Source: Actinomycetes bacterium (GTDB taxonomy: Bacteria; Actinomycetota; Acidimicrobiia; Acidimicrobiales; Ilumatobacteraceae). From it: DNA of 64,000 nucleotides. Position 1 is the first letter of the stretch. Each line of letters opens with the position of its first letter. A model generated the notes under the pieces. That model was given only the letters and a program-made list of their open reading frames with translations. It ran no database searches and was not told the DNA's origin. The translations under genes were made by a program, and so were the position numbers. The DNA lies in contig JANXUF010000004.1 in NCBI GenBank assembly GCA_025356335.1, forward strand, positions 1 through 64,000, read 5' to 3'. Shown here piece by piece: positions 43,903 through 53,300 of the stretch.

Positions 43903-44892
43903 GTGGACGAGACCCCCCCCATCGAACGACCCGCATGGCGATTGTGGATCGTCAGTCCGCTGCTCCGCGATACCGAGTCGTTCCTTCATCTGCGAAACGA
44001 GATCGCTGCCGCCTGTCCGGCAGCGGGAATCGCCGCGCCGATCCATCACATCGTGGTCGACGATTCGGCTGGTATCGACACCGAGGTCCGCCAGCTCGAC
44101 GAACTCGACAATGTCTCGGTGCTGACGCCGCCATTCAACCTCGGCCACCAGCGGGCGCTCGTGTATGGCCTGCGGACACTCGCAACAACCGTCGATGTTG
44201 CCGACATCGTGGTGACGATGGACTCCGATGGCGAGGACAAGGGCGTGGACGTCCCTCGACTCGTGAAGGCGGTGAGCTGGCCGATCTCCCCGCTCGCCAT
44301 CGCCCGGCGAACCGAGCGAACGGAATCGCTCGTGTTCCGGCTGATGTATCCGTGTTTTCGCCTGCTGTTCCGATTGTTCACCGGGCTGACGGTCCGGTCG
44401 GGTAATTTCGCCGCCCAATACGGAGCATCGTTGACGGCGACGATCAACCACCCGAGTTTCGACCTGTGCTACTCGTCGACGCTCATCGCCCTGCCGCGGC
44501 CGACGGCATTCGTGCCGTGCGCCCGCGGCCGCCGATTCGCCGGACAATCGCGGATGAACGGCCACTCGTTGATCGCCCACGGCATTCGCATGATGCTGCC
44601 GTTCTCCGAGCGCATCGCCGTGCGGATGCTCGTTCTCTCGACGCTTTCGTTCGGGGCGCTAGGCGCGTCGCTGATCCTCGTTTGGCTGCGCCTGCTCGAC
44701 GGCGTTCCCGTCACCACGATCGTCGGTGCGCTCGTCGCGCTGTTGGCGGTGGCGATGGGATCCTTCACGGCCTTCATGGTCCTTTTCTCCGGCTTCAGCG
44801 TCGCTCCGATCGCCCCCAGCGACGAGCGCCCGTGGATCTCGGAGGCGTCGGCGCAGGCATCGTCGACGACCGGACAGCACGTGGCGACCTAA
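43903..44892 (+). CDS. Family 2 glycosyltransferase, polyprenyl-phosphate type
   Basis: 329 aa from GTG 43903. IHHIVVDDSAG, FNLGHQRALVYGL and the DxD-like VTMDSDGEDKGVDVPRLV mark a GT2 of the DPM1/GtrB kind, which load a sugar from an NDP donor onto polyprenyl phosphate. Two C-terminal membrane helices lie near residues 245-265 and 270-295. Eight consecutive C residues at 43913-43920 cover codons 4-6. It would supply lipid-linked sugar to the GT-C proteins around it. Confidence 0.87.
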   Translation: MDETPPIERPAWRLWIVSPLLRDTESFLHLRNEIAAACPAAGIAAPIHHIVVDDSAGIDTEVRQLDELDNVSVLTPPFNLGHQRALVYGLRTLATTVDVADIVVTMDSDGEDKGVDVPRLVKAVSWPISPLAIARRTERTESLVFRLMYPCFRLLFRLFTGLTVRSGNFAAQYGASLTATINHPSFDLCYSSTLIALPRPTAFVPCARGRRFAGQSRMNGHSLIAHGIRMMLPFSERIAVRMLVLSTLSFGALGASLILVWLRLLDGVPVTTIVGALVALLAVAMGSFTAFMVLFSGFSVAPIAPSDERPWISEASAQASSTTGQHVAT

Positions 44893-44905
44893 TGCGATCG
44901 TTGGC

Positions 44906-46945
44906 ATGAAAAACGTGACTGCCGGACCGGCGGATCTCGGTGATCTCGGTGAACTCGGTGCCGTCGGTGAACTCGTTGCCGCTGGTGAACCACGCCGGGC
45001 AATCCGCATTGGCGTCACGTTGCTCGTCATCGCCCCGATTGTGGTCGCCGTCGTTCGTGCGCTGAGCCACCACTGGTTCCCGATCAGCGACGATGCCTTG
45101 CTCTATATCCGCACCCGCGACGTCCTCACAAGCCACCACCCGTTGCTCGGATCGTGGACCTCGGCGTCGTTGAGTCTCGGTGTCAATGTCAACAATCCGG
45201 GTCCGCTCTACGACGATCTGATCGCGCCGTTCGCCCACCTCTTCAGTGATGGTCCCGGTGCTGCGATCGGTGTCGGTTCGGTGAACGCGGCGTCGATCGT
45301 CGCCATCTCGGCCGTCTCCCATGCACTCGGCGGCTGGCGGGCGCAGCGCCTCATGCTGTTGGCGTGCGCGCTGTTGAGCTGGTCGATCGGCAGCGAGCTG
45401 TTGATCGACATCTGGCAGGCACACGCGCTCTTGTTTCCGTTCATGCTGATGCTCACGCTGGTCATCGGCGTCTCCCTGCGTCGTTGGTCCTGCCTGCCGT
45501 GGGCGGTCGTCGTCGGGTCGGTCATCGTCCAGACGCACATCAGCTACGTCTATGCGCTCTTCGTACTGTTCGCCGCCGCCTTCGTCATCGCCTGGCGCCA
45601 ACAGCCCCGTCCGGCGCCCGCCACGGTCGTTCGAGCATGGCGATCACGACCGGTCGGCCTCAGCGGCGTCGCCCTCGCCGTGTGCTGGATCCAGCCGGTG
45701 ATCGAGGAGTTCACCGCCCGTGGCAAGGGCAATATGACGCTGCTGGCGACACATGTCAGTGGAGGAGATGTCCAGGTCGGTATCAAGAACTCCTTCCGAT
45801 TATCGGCGCGGATCCTTTTCGAGCCGCCATGGCGTCTGCGTACGCGGTTCTCGACCTTGATCCCGACGGCGTTGCCGAGTGGCCAGCCAGGGCACCGGGC
45901 CTTCGACTTTCCGAACAGTCCCGGTGCGGCCATCGCGACGGTGCTGATGGTCGTGTTGATCAGTTTCACCGTGTGGGTCGCCCATCGGGCTCATCGTTCG
46001 GGTCTGGTGTTCGAGTCGTACGCATGCATCCTTGCTGCAGTCTGCGAGCTCGCCGCCGTCTTGTGCGTCGCCCTCGTCACGGTCGGGTCCGTGGGACTCG
46101 CGCAACACCACTTGCGCTGGTTGTGGACTGTGGGGGCCTTCGTCGATGCGACGTTGTTCTGCACCGTCCTGCAGCTACTCGCGCCGCCGTGGCGACGCCG
46201 CTTCCATCGGCGGCCGACGAGTCGCCGTTCCGCCAGCGGGTGGTGGGCGAGCCCCGCTGTGGTGTGCACCGTCGTACTGTCGGTTCTGTCGTTTCCGTAC
46301 CTGGCCCAGGCCCAGGGCCCGGTCGCGCTGTACTACTCGATGCCGACGTTGCGCAGGATCTTCCCGCAACTGAACAAGCTGAAGGCGGTTGCGCCGGTCG
46401 TCTTCGACGTGTCCACGCTCGTCATCTTCGAGCCCTTCAGCAGCACGGTCATGATGCACCTGCAGGCGCTCGGCATCGGCTTCCATGTCACGGACGAGGG
46501 AATGATCCGCCAACTCGGAGAAGGCCGCAGGGCCACCGGAACGGAACGGGCGACGATCTTCCAACTGCAGGGCACACGCGCCCTGAACTATCAGGGACCT
46601 GCGTGCATGATTGCCGGAGCGAGCCCATCGAGTGCGGCGGACGACACACAGTTCGATGGTGACGCCCGGGCGATCGTCACGTCGTTGGCGAACGGATCGA
46701 TCGAGGTCGACAGCACGCACATGTCACCGCAGGACATCCAGATCGTGCAGGCGATCTCGGCTGGCGACGACGTCCTCGCCCGCCAGGTCGTGCTCGATAG
46801 GACACTCCAGGGTTGGCTGCAGGCCGGGATCGTTGCCGGACCGAGCACCTCCCCAGATCTCGCCCACCGGCTCGATGCCATCGATTCGTGGGCCGACTCG
46901 TATTACGCGTTGTTCATGACGGGGTCGACCATCGGGTGCCTGTAG
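44906..46945 (+). CDS. GT-C fold integral membrane glycosyltransferase-like protein
   Basis: 679 aa from ATG 44906, 13 nt after the GT2 gene. A short LGDLGELGAVGELVA repeat precedes about twelve membrane helices. HHWFPISDDALLYIRTRDV after the first helix is the acidic catalytic-type loop; NNPGPLYDDLIAPF follows. After residue about 510 a soluble domain extends to the C-terminus. The same landmarks occur in the protein at 47026-48825 (KHWIPVLDLAMTDFRVRDV, HPGPLSFYLLAPL), so the two are paralogues. The likely donor is a polyprenyl-phosphate sugar. Confidence 0.78.
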   Translation: MKNVTAGPADLGDLGELGAVGELVAAGEPRRAIRIGVTLLVIAPIVVAVVRALSHHWFPISDDALLYIRTRDVLTSHHPLLGSWTSASLSLGVNVNNPGPLYDDLIAPFAHLFSDGPGAAIGVGSVNAASIVAISAVSHALGGWRAQRLMLLACALLSWSIGSELLIDIWQAHALLFPFMLMLTLVIGVSLRRWSCLPWAVVVGSVIVQTHISYVYALFVLFAAAFVIAWRQQPRPAPATVVRAWRSRPVGLSGVALAVCWIQPVIEEFTARGKGNMTLLATHVSGGDVQVGIKNSFRLSARILFEPPWRLRTRFSTLIPTALPSGQPGHRAFDFPNSPGAAIATVLMVVLISFTVWVAHRAHRSGLVFESYACILAAVCELAAVLCVALVTVGSVGLAQHHLRWLWTVGAFVDATLFCTVLQLLAPPWRRRFHRRPTSRRSASGWWASPAVVCTVVLSVLSFPYLAQAQGPVALYYSMPTLRRIFPQLNKLKAVAPVVFDVSTLVIFEPFSSTVMMHLQALGIGFHVTDEGMIRQLGEGRRATGTERATIFQLQGTRALNYQGPACMIAGASPSSAADDTQFDGDARAIVTSLANGSIEVDSTHMSPQDIQIVQAISAGDDVLARQVVLDRTLQGWLQAGIVAGPSTSPDLAHRLDAIDSWADSYYALFMTGSTIGCL

Positions 46946-47025
46946 GGAGCTCGGACCAGCATCCGAGGTTCCCCGCCCCGGACCGGCCGGAGCCGCGGTT
47001 CAGGCCTCCGGACGAGGCAGATCGG

Positions 47026-48825
47026 TCATGCAGTGATCGGTACGAAGAAGACGGCGACCGGCAGGCCCAGCTCGGACATGCGGTGAAGCTTCGTAGCCGT
47101 CGCTTTCGCCACCGTTGCGTCATTGCCAAGTAGGAAGAGGTTCTCATCGACGAGCGGGACGAGCGCGTCCTTGTGCGCCGCAAGCAGTTCCTTGATGACC
47201 TGATCGTGCAGCCTGCTGTATTCGAGGATCTGTGCCGCTGTGCGCGGATCGAAGGACGTGATCTTCAATGCGCCAGGGCGTGCGGCGACGTCATCGATCG
47301 AGTGGCCGACGGCGAGGACGATGTTCGTCGCAGCTTTGGCCGGATTGAGGACGCGGTGCGGAGTGACCTGAGCGCTTCGCAGAGCGATCGTGCCGACGTG
47401 GTAGCCGCGCCGTTCGAGTTCGTCGAGCAGCGCGTACCCCTGCGAACCGAGGAAGTACGAATCCTCCCACGTGACGAGATAGGTGCCGCGCTTGCCCTGT
47501 GCGCCTGCCTGGTTCAGGGATATCGCCTTGATCGTCGGGTCGATCAGACGGGCCACAGGGGCACCGATGCTCTGCTCCGGTGCCTTGACATGACTCGATT
47601 CGATCGTGCAGGCCAGCGTCGCCAAGACGGCGATGACGAATGTCGCCAGTGTGAGATGACGATTGGCCTTGACGGCGATCTTCGGCTGGTACAGCCTCAG
47701 CCAGCACCAGATTGTCCACGCGGCGGCGAGGAAGGCGACGGTCGCGATGCCCCACGCCCACAGCGACAGATAGTACCACACCTGTCCGAAAATGCGCCCC
47801 AGCGAATACATCCCGAGCACGACGGCCCATGCAACGACGATGTGCAGGCGTACGAGCAACCAGTGGCGCATCTGGAATGCGGCAACGACCGTCGCGACCC
47901 AGATGAGGAAGAAGATCGTCCCGAAGAACAGGTTGCCGACGTCGAACCTGGCGCCGAGGAGCAGACGGAAGAGATCGAAGTGTCGCAGCATCAGCTTGAT
48001 ACCGCCGCCGAGGCCGATGGCCTTCTGCGTCGGGTGGCGGAAGTAGTCCGTCAATACCCGCAGGTTGCCGGGTTTGTGCAGCACCTGATCGACCACAGGT
48101 GGCACCCACAAGAGCGCGGCGATGATGACCGACCACACGCCCCACTGAACGGCGTCGACCCGTCTGTCGATGTCCTTTTCGCGTATGACGTTGACGATCA
48201 GGCCAACAGCTGCCAAGAGTGCGAGGCCGAGGCTGATACCGACATACGGCACGTGGGTCTGGGCGCACAGGCTGGCGACGACGGCGATGACCAGCATCAA
48301 CCGCGGGTGGCCCGACAACACACCCCAGACGCAGACGAGCAGGAGCGACCAGCTGAGCAGTGGCAGGTACGGGTTCCACGGCTGGGTGAGGAAGCTCGGA
48401 CCGTACGAGTGCATGAGGATCACCATCGCCGCGGTGGCGGCGATCCCGACGCGGCGTCCGGCGACGCGCCAGACGACGGCTACGAAGCCGATGGCCGCGG
48501 CGAACTGGATCAGGCCGGCGCCGAGGAGCAGCGTGAACGAGTGTTGCCCGAACAGCCGGTAGAGCGGTGCGAGCAGGTAGAAGCTGAGCGGGCCTGGATG
48601 GCTGCCAGGGTTCACATCGCTTCCGATACGGCCTGGTAGCCCGATCAACGGGGTGTGCGACGTGCCGACGTCCCGAACCCGGAAGTCGGTCATTGCCAGG
48701 TCCAGGACAGGGATCCAGTGCTTGCTCGACAGCGCGAGCAGGGCGATGAGGAAAGGAAGACCGACGAGCGCTACGACGATCGCCGGATGCACTGCCCGCC
48801 GGCCGAACACGACGGGTTGAGCCAT
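47026..48825 (-). CDS. GT-C fold integral membrane glycosyltransferase-like protein (paralogue)
   Basis: 599 aa. Eleven or twelve hydrophobic helices, with the acidic loop HWIPVLDLAMTDFRVRDVGTS followed by TPLIG and the HPGPLSFYLLAP motif after the first helix, QTHVPYVGISLGLAL in the middle (compare QTHISYVYALFVLF in the protein at 44906), and a soluble C-terminal domain from about residue 430. The start at ATG 48825 is backed by a TATAGT box 8 nt upstream. It converges on its paralogue with an 80-nt gap. Confidence 0.8.
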   Translation of the reverse strand: MAQPVVFGRRAVHPAIVVALVGLPFLIALLALSSKHWIPVLDLAMTDFRVRDVGTSHTPLIGLPGRIGSDVNPGSHPGPLSFYLLAPLYRLFGQHSFTLLLGAGLIQFAAAIGFVAVVWRVAGRRVGIAATAAMVILMHSYGPSFLTQPWNPYLPLLSWSLLLVCVWGVLSGHPRLMLVIAVVASLCAQTHVPYVGISLGLALLAAVGLIVNVIREKDIDRRVDAVQWGVWSVIIAALLWVPPVVDQVLHKPGNLRVLTDYFRHPTQKAIGLGGGIKLMLRHFDLFRLLLGARFDVGNLFFGTIFFLIWVATVVAAFQMRHWLLVRLHIVVAWAVVLGMYSLGRIFGQVWYYLSLWAWGIATVAFLAAAWTIWCWLRLYQPKIAVKANRHLTLATFVIAVLATLACTIESSHVKAPEQSIGAPVARLIDPTIKAISLNQAGAQGKRGTYLVTWEDSYFLGSQGYALLDELERRGYHVGTIALRSAQVTPHRVLNPAKAATNIVLAVGHSIDDVAARPGALKITSFDPRTAAQILEYSRLHDQVIKELLAAHKDALVPLVDENLFLLGNDATVAKATATKLHRMSELGLPVAVFFVPITA

Positions 48826-48833
48826 GGAGGGCG

Positions 48834-48839
48834 ACTATA
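48834..48839 (-). promoter_or_regulatory. -10 box of the 47026-48825 gene, leaderless start
   Basis: On the minus strand TATAGT lies 8 nt before ATG 48825; an AT-rich patch (AGTTATAG) stands out locally. Confidence 0.6.
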
Positions 48840-48972
48840 ACTCACCCGCCTCGCTGAATCCGGTGATCGAAGCAGGACCGCAACGAAACTGCAGCGCATC
48901 ATTCATGAACGGCTCGAGCGTTGCACCGGTCGACTTCCAGCGGAAAAACCGGGCTGGATCGTGCCTGCCTGC

Positions 48973-48978
48973 GATAGT
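48973..48978 (+). promoter_or_regulatory. Possible -10 box of the 48985 gene
   Basis: GATAGT (48973-48978; TAGTTG two bases on) lies 6 nt before GTG 48985, in the same 159-nt divergent region as the 48834 box. AAAA directly before the start leaves no room for a Shine-Dalgarno sequence. Confidence 0.4.
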
Positions 48979-48984
48979 TGAAAA

Positions 48985-50370
48985 GTGACCACGTCGACCG
49001 CCGCATCTCGCCAGTCGAAGTCGACGCCAACCCAGCCGTTCCGCAGTCGACTGGAGTTGATCGTCGTGGTCGGCGCAGTGTGGCGACTCGTCATCCTTGC
49101 GATCAAGTGGCACAAGCAGTTGCTGCTCAACGACTCCTTCTACTACAGCGTGCAGGCGGCGGAGCTGGCGAAGGGCCATGGGTATGTACAGCCGTTCACC
49201 GACCAGCCAGGAGCTGAACACGGTCCGCTGACGTCGACGCTGATGGCGATCGTCAGCTGGGGACACAACCCTGTGCCGTGTCAGCGGATCGTGACGACGC
49301 TATGCGGTATCGCCACGGTGGCGGTCATCGGGCTCGTCGGTCGCAAACTTGCCGGAGACCGGACGGGGCTCTTTGCCGCCGCCATCGCTGCGGGCTACCC
49401 GAACCTGTGGATGAACGACGGTCTGGTGATGTCGGAGAGCGTCAGCGTGCTCGTGGTCGTGCTGTGGCTGCTGGCGATGCTGCGTTTCGTCGAACGTCCG
49501 ACGCCGAGGTCGGCGCTGCTCGCGGGTGTACTGCTCGGCCTCGCCGCACTGGCGCGCAGCGAGTTGATCGTGCTGGAGGCGCTGGTGGCGGTGTTCTGCT
49601 GGTTCGCACTGCGCGAAGGCGGTGGACGTAAACTGCTCGTCGCCATCGTAGTCGGCGCGGCCTTGATCACGATCAGCCCATGGGTGATCTACAACCTCTC
49701 ACGTTTCCAGGACCCGGTCACACTGTCCACCAACGACGGGACGACGCTCGCCGGGGCGTACTGCGATCGGGTCTTCCACGGCCCAGAGCTCGGTGGTTGG
49801 TCGCTGCTGTGTCTCAGCGACGACCCGCTCGACGGCACGATCCACGAACCGTCTGTGATGTCGGCGCATCGACGAACCGTTGGCCTCGATTATCTGCGAC
49901 ATCATCTGAGCGAGATGCCGAAGGTCGAGGCGGCGAGGGTCGGGCGGACACTCGACGTCTACGGATTGCGCAATCTCGTATTCCAGGATGTCGGCGAGGA
50001 ACGCTGGCACTGGGCGTCATGGGCAGGAATCGCCTCGTTCTGGCTACTGGCGCCGATGAGTGTGCTCGGCCTGCGGCGAATCGGCCGAGTCGACCGGTGG
50101 CTGCTGATCTTGCCGTGTCTTGGTGTGTTGGCAACGACGTTGGCGTTCTACGGCGCGCACCGCATCCGATCGTCGATGGAGCCGACGATCGTCCTCGGTG
50201 CTGCGCGGTGGCTTGCTCAGCTCCCGTTCAGGGGTTCCGCCCCGGATTCACGACGAGGTTCACGGGGTCCGGGTTCACGATTGAGCTCGGGTTCACGAGC
50301 CGGTTCGGCCCCGCGGTCGAGTAGCACGGATCCGAAGAGCAGCACGACGGCGAGCAGCGCCGGCCTGTGA
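48985..50370 (+). CDS. ArnT/PMT-like (GT39) membrane glycosyltransferase
   Basis: 461 aa from GTG 48985. LLNDSFYYSVQAAELAKGHGY carries the Asp after the first helix typical of GT39/GT83 enzymes; GAEHGPLTSTLMA and about ten helices follow. After the last helix (near residue 405) the protein ends in a Ser/Arg/Gly-rich tail (GSRGPGSRLSSGSRAG) that lies antisense over the 3' end of the AftD-like gene for 154 nt. The tail is low complexity and built from short DNA repeats. Confidence 0.8.
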   Translation: MTTSTAASRQSKSTPTQPFRSRLELIVVVGAVWRLVILAIKWHKQLLLNDSFYYSVQAAELAKGHGYVQPFTDQPGAEHGPLTSTLMAIVSWGHNPVPCQRIVTTLCGIATVAVIGLVGRKLAGDRTGLFAAAIAAGYPNLWMNDGLVMSESVSVLVVVLWLLAMLRFVERPTPRSALLAGVLLGLAALARSELIVLEALVAVFCWFALREGGGRKLLVAIVVGAALITISPWVIYNLSRFQDPVTLSTNDGTTLAGAYCDRVFHGPELGGWSLLCLSDDPLDGTIHEPSVMSAHRRTVGLDYLRHHLSEMPKVEAARVGRTLDVYGLRNLVFQDVGEERWHWASWAGIASFWLLAPMSVLGLRRIGRVDRWLLILPCLGVLATTLAFYGAHRIRSSMEPTIVLGAARWLAQLPFRGSAPDSRRGSRGPGSRLSSGSRAGSAPRSSSTDPKSSTTASSAGL

Positions 50371-53300
50371 AGTTCCTCGAAGAATGACGTCCACGTCGGG
50401 TCGGGTGCTGGACGGATCTCACGCAGGATCCGGAATATCCGAACGGCGATGACGCAGATCCAGGCGAGCGAGGCGAGGCCGAGGTACTCCGGGCGTCGTC
50501 TCACCCACAGCAGTAAGCCGCTGACGACAAGGGTGATGACACCCCACTCGGGCGAGATCACCAACGCGCCGACCGCGGACGTCGTCAGCCAGGCGACGGC
50601 GATCGATAGCGAGGTGGACCGACTGGTGGGCGTAGATCTGAGCGCAAGTGTTCGCGGCGCGGTCGCCTGGAACGTCGACCGGCGGCGGCCGAGACCGAGC
50701 GCCATCGCGATACAGGCGAGCACGCCGAGCGCAGTGAGCAGCAGGGCGATGTCGAGGGTCCGTTGCGGGCCGAATGCCAATGTCACGGTCCGTGTCGCAG
50801 GACCCGCCGGCAGCCACCAGCCGTCGAATCCGCCGTCGACCTGGAGCGGTTTGCCGAGCGTGACGCCGCTGACGTTCGCCGTCCAACCGGGTTCGTAGCC
50901 CTCACCGTTCGTCAACCAGCATCCGCTTTCGCAGTTGCTGACGGTCACGGCCTCGCCATCATGCGTCGACTCGGACGTCACCGTCGGAGCGCTGAGACCT
51001 GCACTGGGTGCTGTCGCCCCGGTTCTCGGCGGAGCGAGGACGAGGCGATCGATATCGAGACCGGTTTTCGATCCCGGCTGAGCGACGACGAGATAGTTCC
51101 CTTTCGGCAGTTGCCCGCCGCCGAGTTCGCTCACCGATGCCGGTCCGCAGAACTTCGCCTGCACTGCTTCGCCTGCAAGCAGGTCGCTGGTGGTGGCCGT
51201 GATCTGCAACGCGACCGGTTGGCCGTCGAACGACAGCAGGTCCGTCCGGCAACCGGTGTCGATCGTCGCCGGCAGCGACAACGGCCGGATCCCGGCGCCG
51301 CTGATCTCCTCGATCGAGAACGGCAGTGCGGTCGGCTCCGCTGACCGCCGGTCGATCGTTGTCTTGGTGTCGGTCGAGGCGATCGTGATACTGAGCGAGG
51401 CGGTCGTCACTGGGGCGAAATTCACGGTCGAGACGCCGCTGGCATCCGGTACCGGGACCGCAACGGTTTCAGCAGAACGCCCGGCGTCACCGCTGATCGC
51501 AATCGACCTGATCGTCGCGAATCGAGGATCTGTGGACTGCGTGATCCGCAACTGGCTGATCGTCGTGCCAGCGTCGAGTGGCACGGTCAGCGTGCCACCG
51601 GCCTGCTGTCCTGGGAAGCGGCCGAACGAACTGACCCATGACGTCTTCGGGTCCCCGTCGACCGCTGCGTAGCCGCCATCGGCGGCGACACCGGTGAGCC
51701 GTCCGGAGGCGGTAGCGGCCCCGGGTAGACCGAACAGCGCCTTCAGGATCGAGTCGTCTGCTCGCTGGTCGAGGCGCACGGTGATGGTCGGCTGCAATGA
51801 TGTCGGCGTAAGAATGCGGACCTCGCGCACCAACGCCGGCTCCGGGTCGGAACGCCAGCGGTCCGTTGCTGACGCACGATCGCGTGTGAAGACATAGACG
51901 ACCGGGACGGCAGCGGCGACACCGGTGTTCGAATTTTCCATGGTTGTCGGTGGCCGAACCACTTCCATCGTCGGCGGGACCGCTGATCCATCGGCGGCGG
52001 ATGCGGTGATCCTCGCAAACCCTACGGCTGACTGCCCGAACGGGTTGCGACCGTCGCCGGAGGTCGATCGGATGGTGATCTTCGCCGTCGTGAACGGTGT
52101 CGGTGCTGTGATCGTCTGGCCGTTCCCGGCCTTGGAGGAATCGTCCAGCACAACGGTTTGACCGGGGCCCTGTCCGTAGTTGATCGACACCGACGTGATC
52201 CAACGGTTGGTGCTCGCATCGTCGGGTTGCAGCAGCGTGAGTTTGGTGACGGGCTTCGGCGAGGAGACGGTGATGAAGGCGCCGTCAGCGGTTGCACGGT
52301 CGCCAACGAGCCACGCCGTCGCCGGATCGGCGTCGACAGCCATGAACGCACGATCCTCCGGTCGGTAGGCGAATGGCTCGCCATAGGCGCTGGCGACGGC
52401 TGTCAGCCCGCCTCGTTGCTCGGCGATCGTCTGATCTGCTGCGGTCTGGCCGGGAAACACCGCCAACCTGGCATCTGCGCTGTCCAGAACGGCGACGCCT
52501 CCGTCGGCCGTGCCGTCCTCGGTGAACCCGAGCGTGTCACGCGAACTCCGCCATTGCTCGGCGCGATCGCGGTTCGAATCGGTGACGATGACGGCTTGTG
52601 CCGGCAGGCCCGCGCCGAACACACTTTTCGATGTCGGATGGGCGAGATCGGCCGCGTACTGGACCAACTGCGTACCGTCGATCAGTCCGGCTGCGGCCGC
52701 ATCGACCAACCCGTCGCCGCTGCCGACGACAACGACGGAGGTGTTCTTTGCCCTGATGACACCGGCAGCATCGAAGACATGGGTGACCGTTGTCGTCGGT
52801 AGCGGTGTGCCGATCAGCGGGTTGGACAATTCGTCTTCGTCGATCATCGCCAGTGAAGGCGTATTGGGAGTGCGTGCGCCGAACGACGTCGTGGTACCGA
52901 GACCGACTCCGGCCGTTGTCAGGATGTTGTTCGTGACCTCGGGTCGGGGAGTGCGGAAGCGATCGAAGGCGACATCGTCGGGGCTGAAGATCGAGTCAGC
53001 ACCGAATAGCCGGGCGAGAGGGGCGATGGAGGCAGCTTCGACCGTTCCGTTCTGGAAACGGTTGTCGATGGCATACAGCAGATCCATTGCCCCCGGACTG
53101 CCGAGTGGCAGCAGATCGCGAGCGAGGAACGGCTTGTCCGTCAAACCGGGCATCACCGGATCGACGGTATAACCCCAGCGGTAGGCGCCGAACGGTGCAC
53201 CGGGCAGTTGCAGCACGCGTGCGCTCTTCGCGGTGCGCGAGAGTGCCGTAGCGGCTGACGTCCATCCGCTGGGCGGGTTCTCGGTGTGCGAGATTGCCGG

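Noticed and set aside
47173-48639. A 488-codon open frame opposite the GT-C gene
   Set aside because: Translation is a hydrophilic Asp/Arg/Glu mix typical of antisense to membrane proteins; the opposite strand has helices, family motifs and a promoter.
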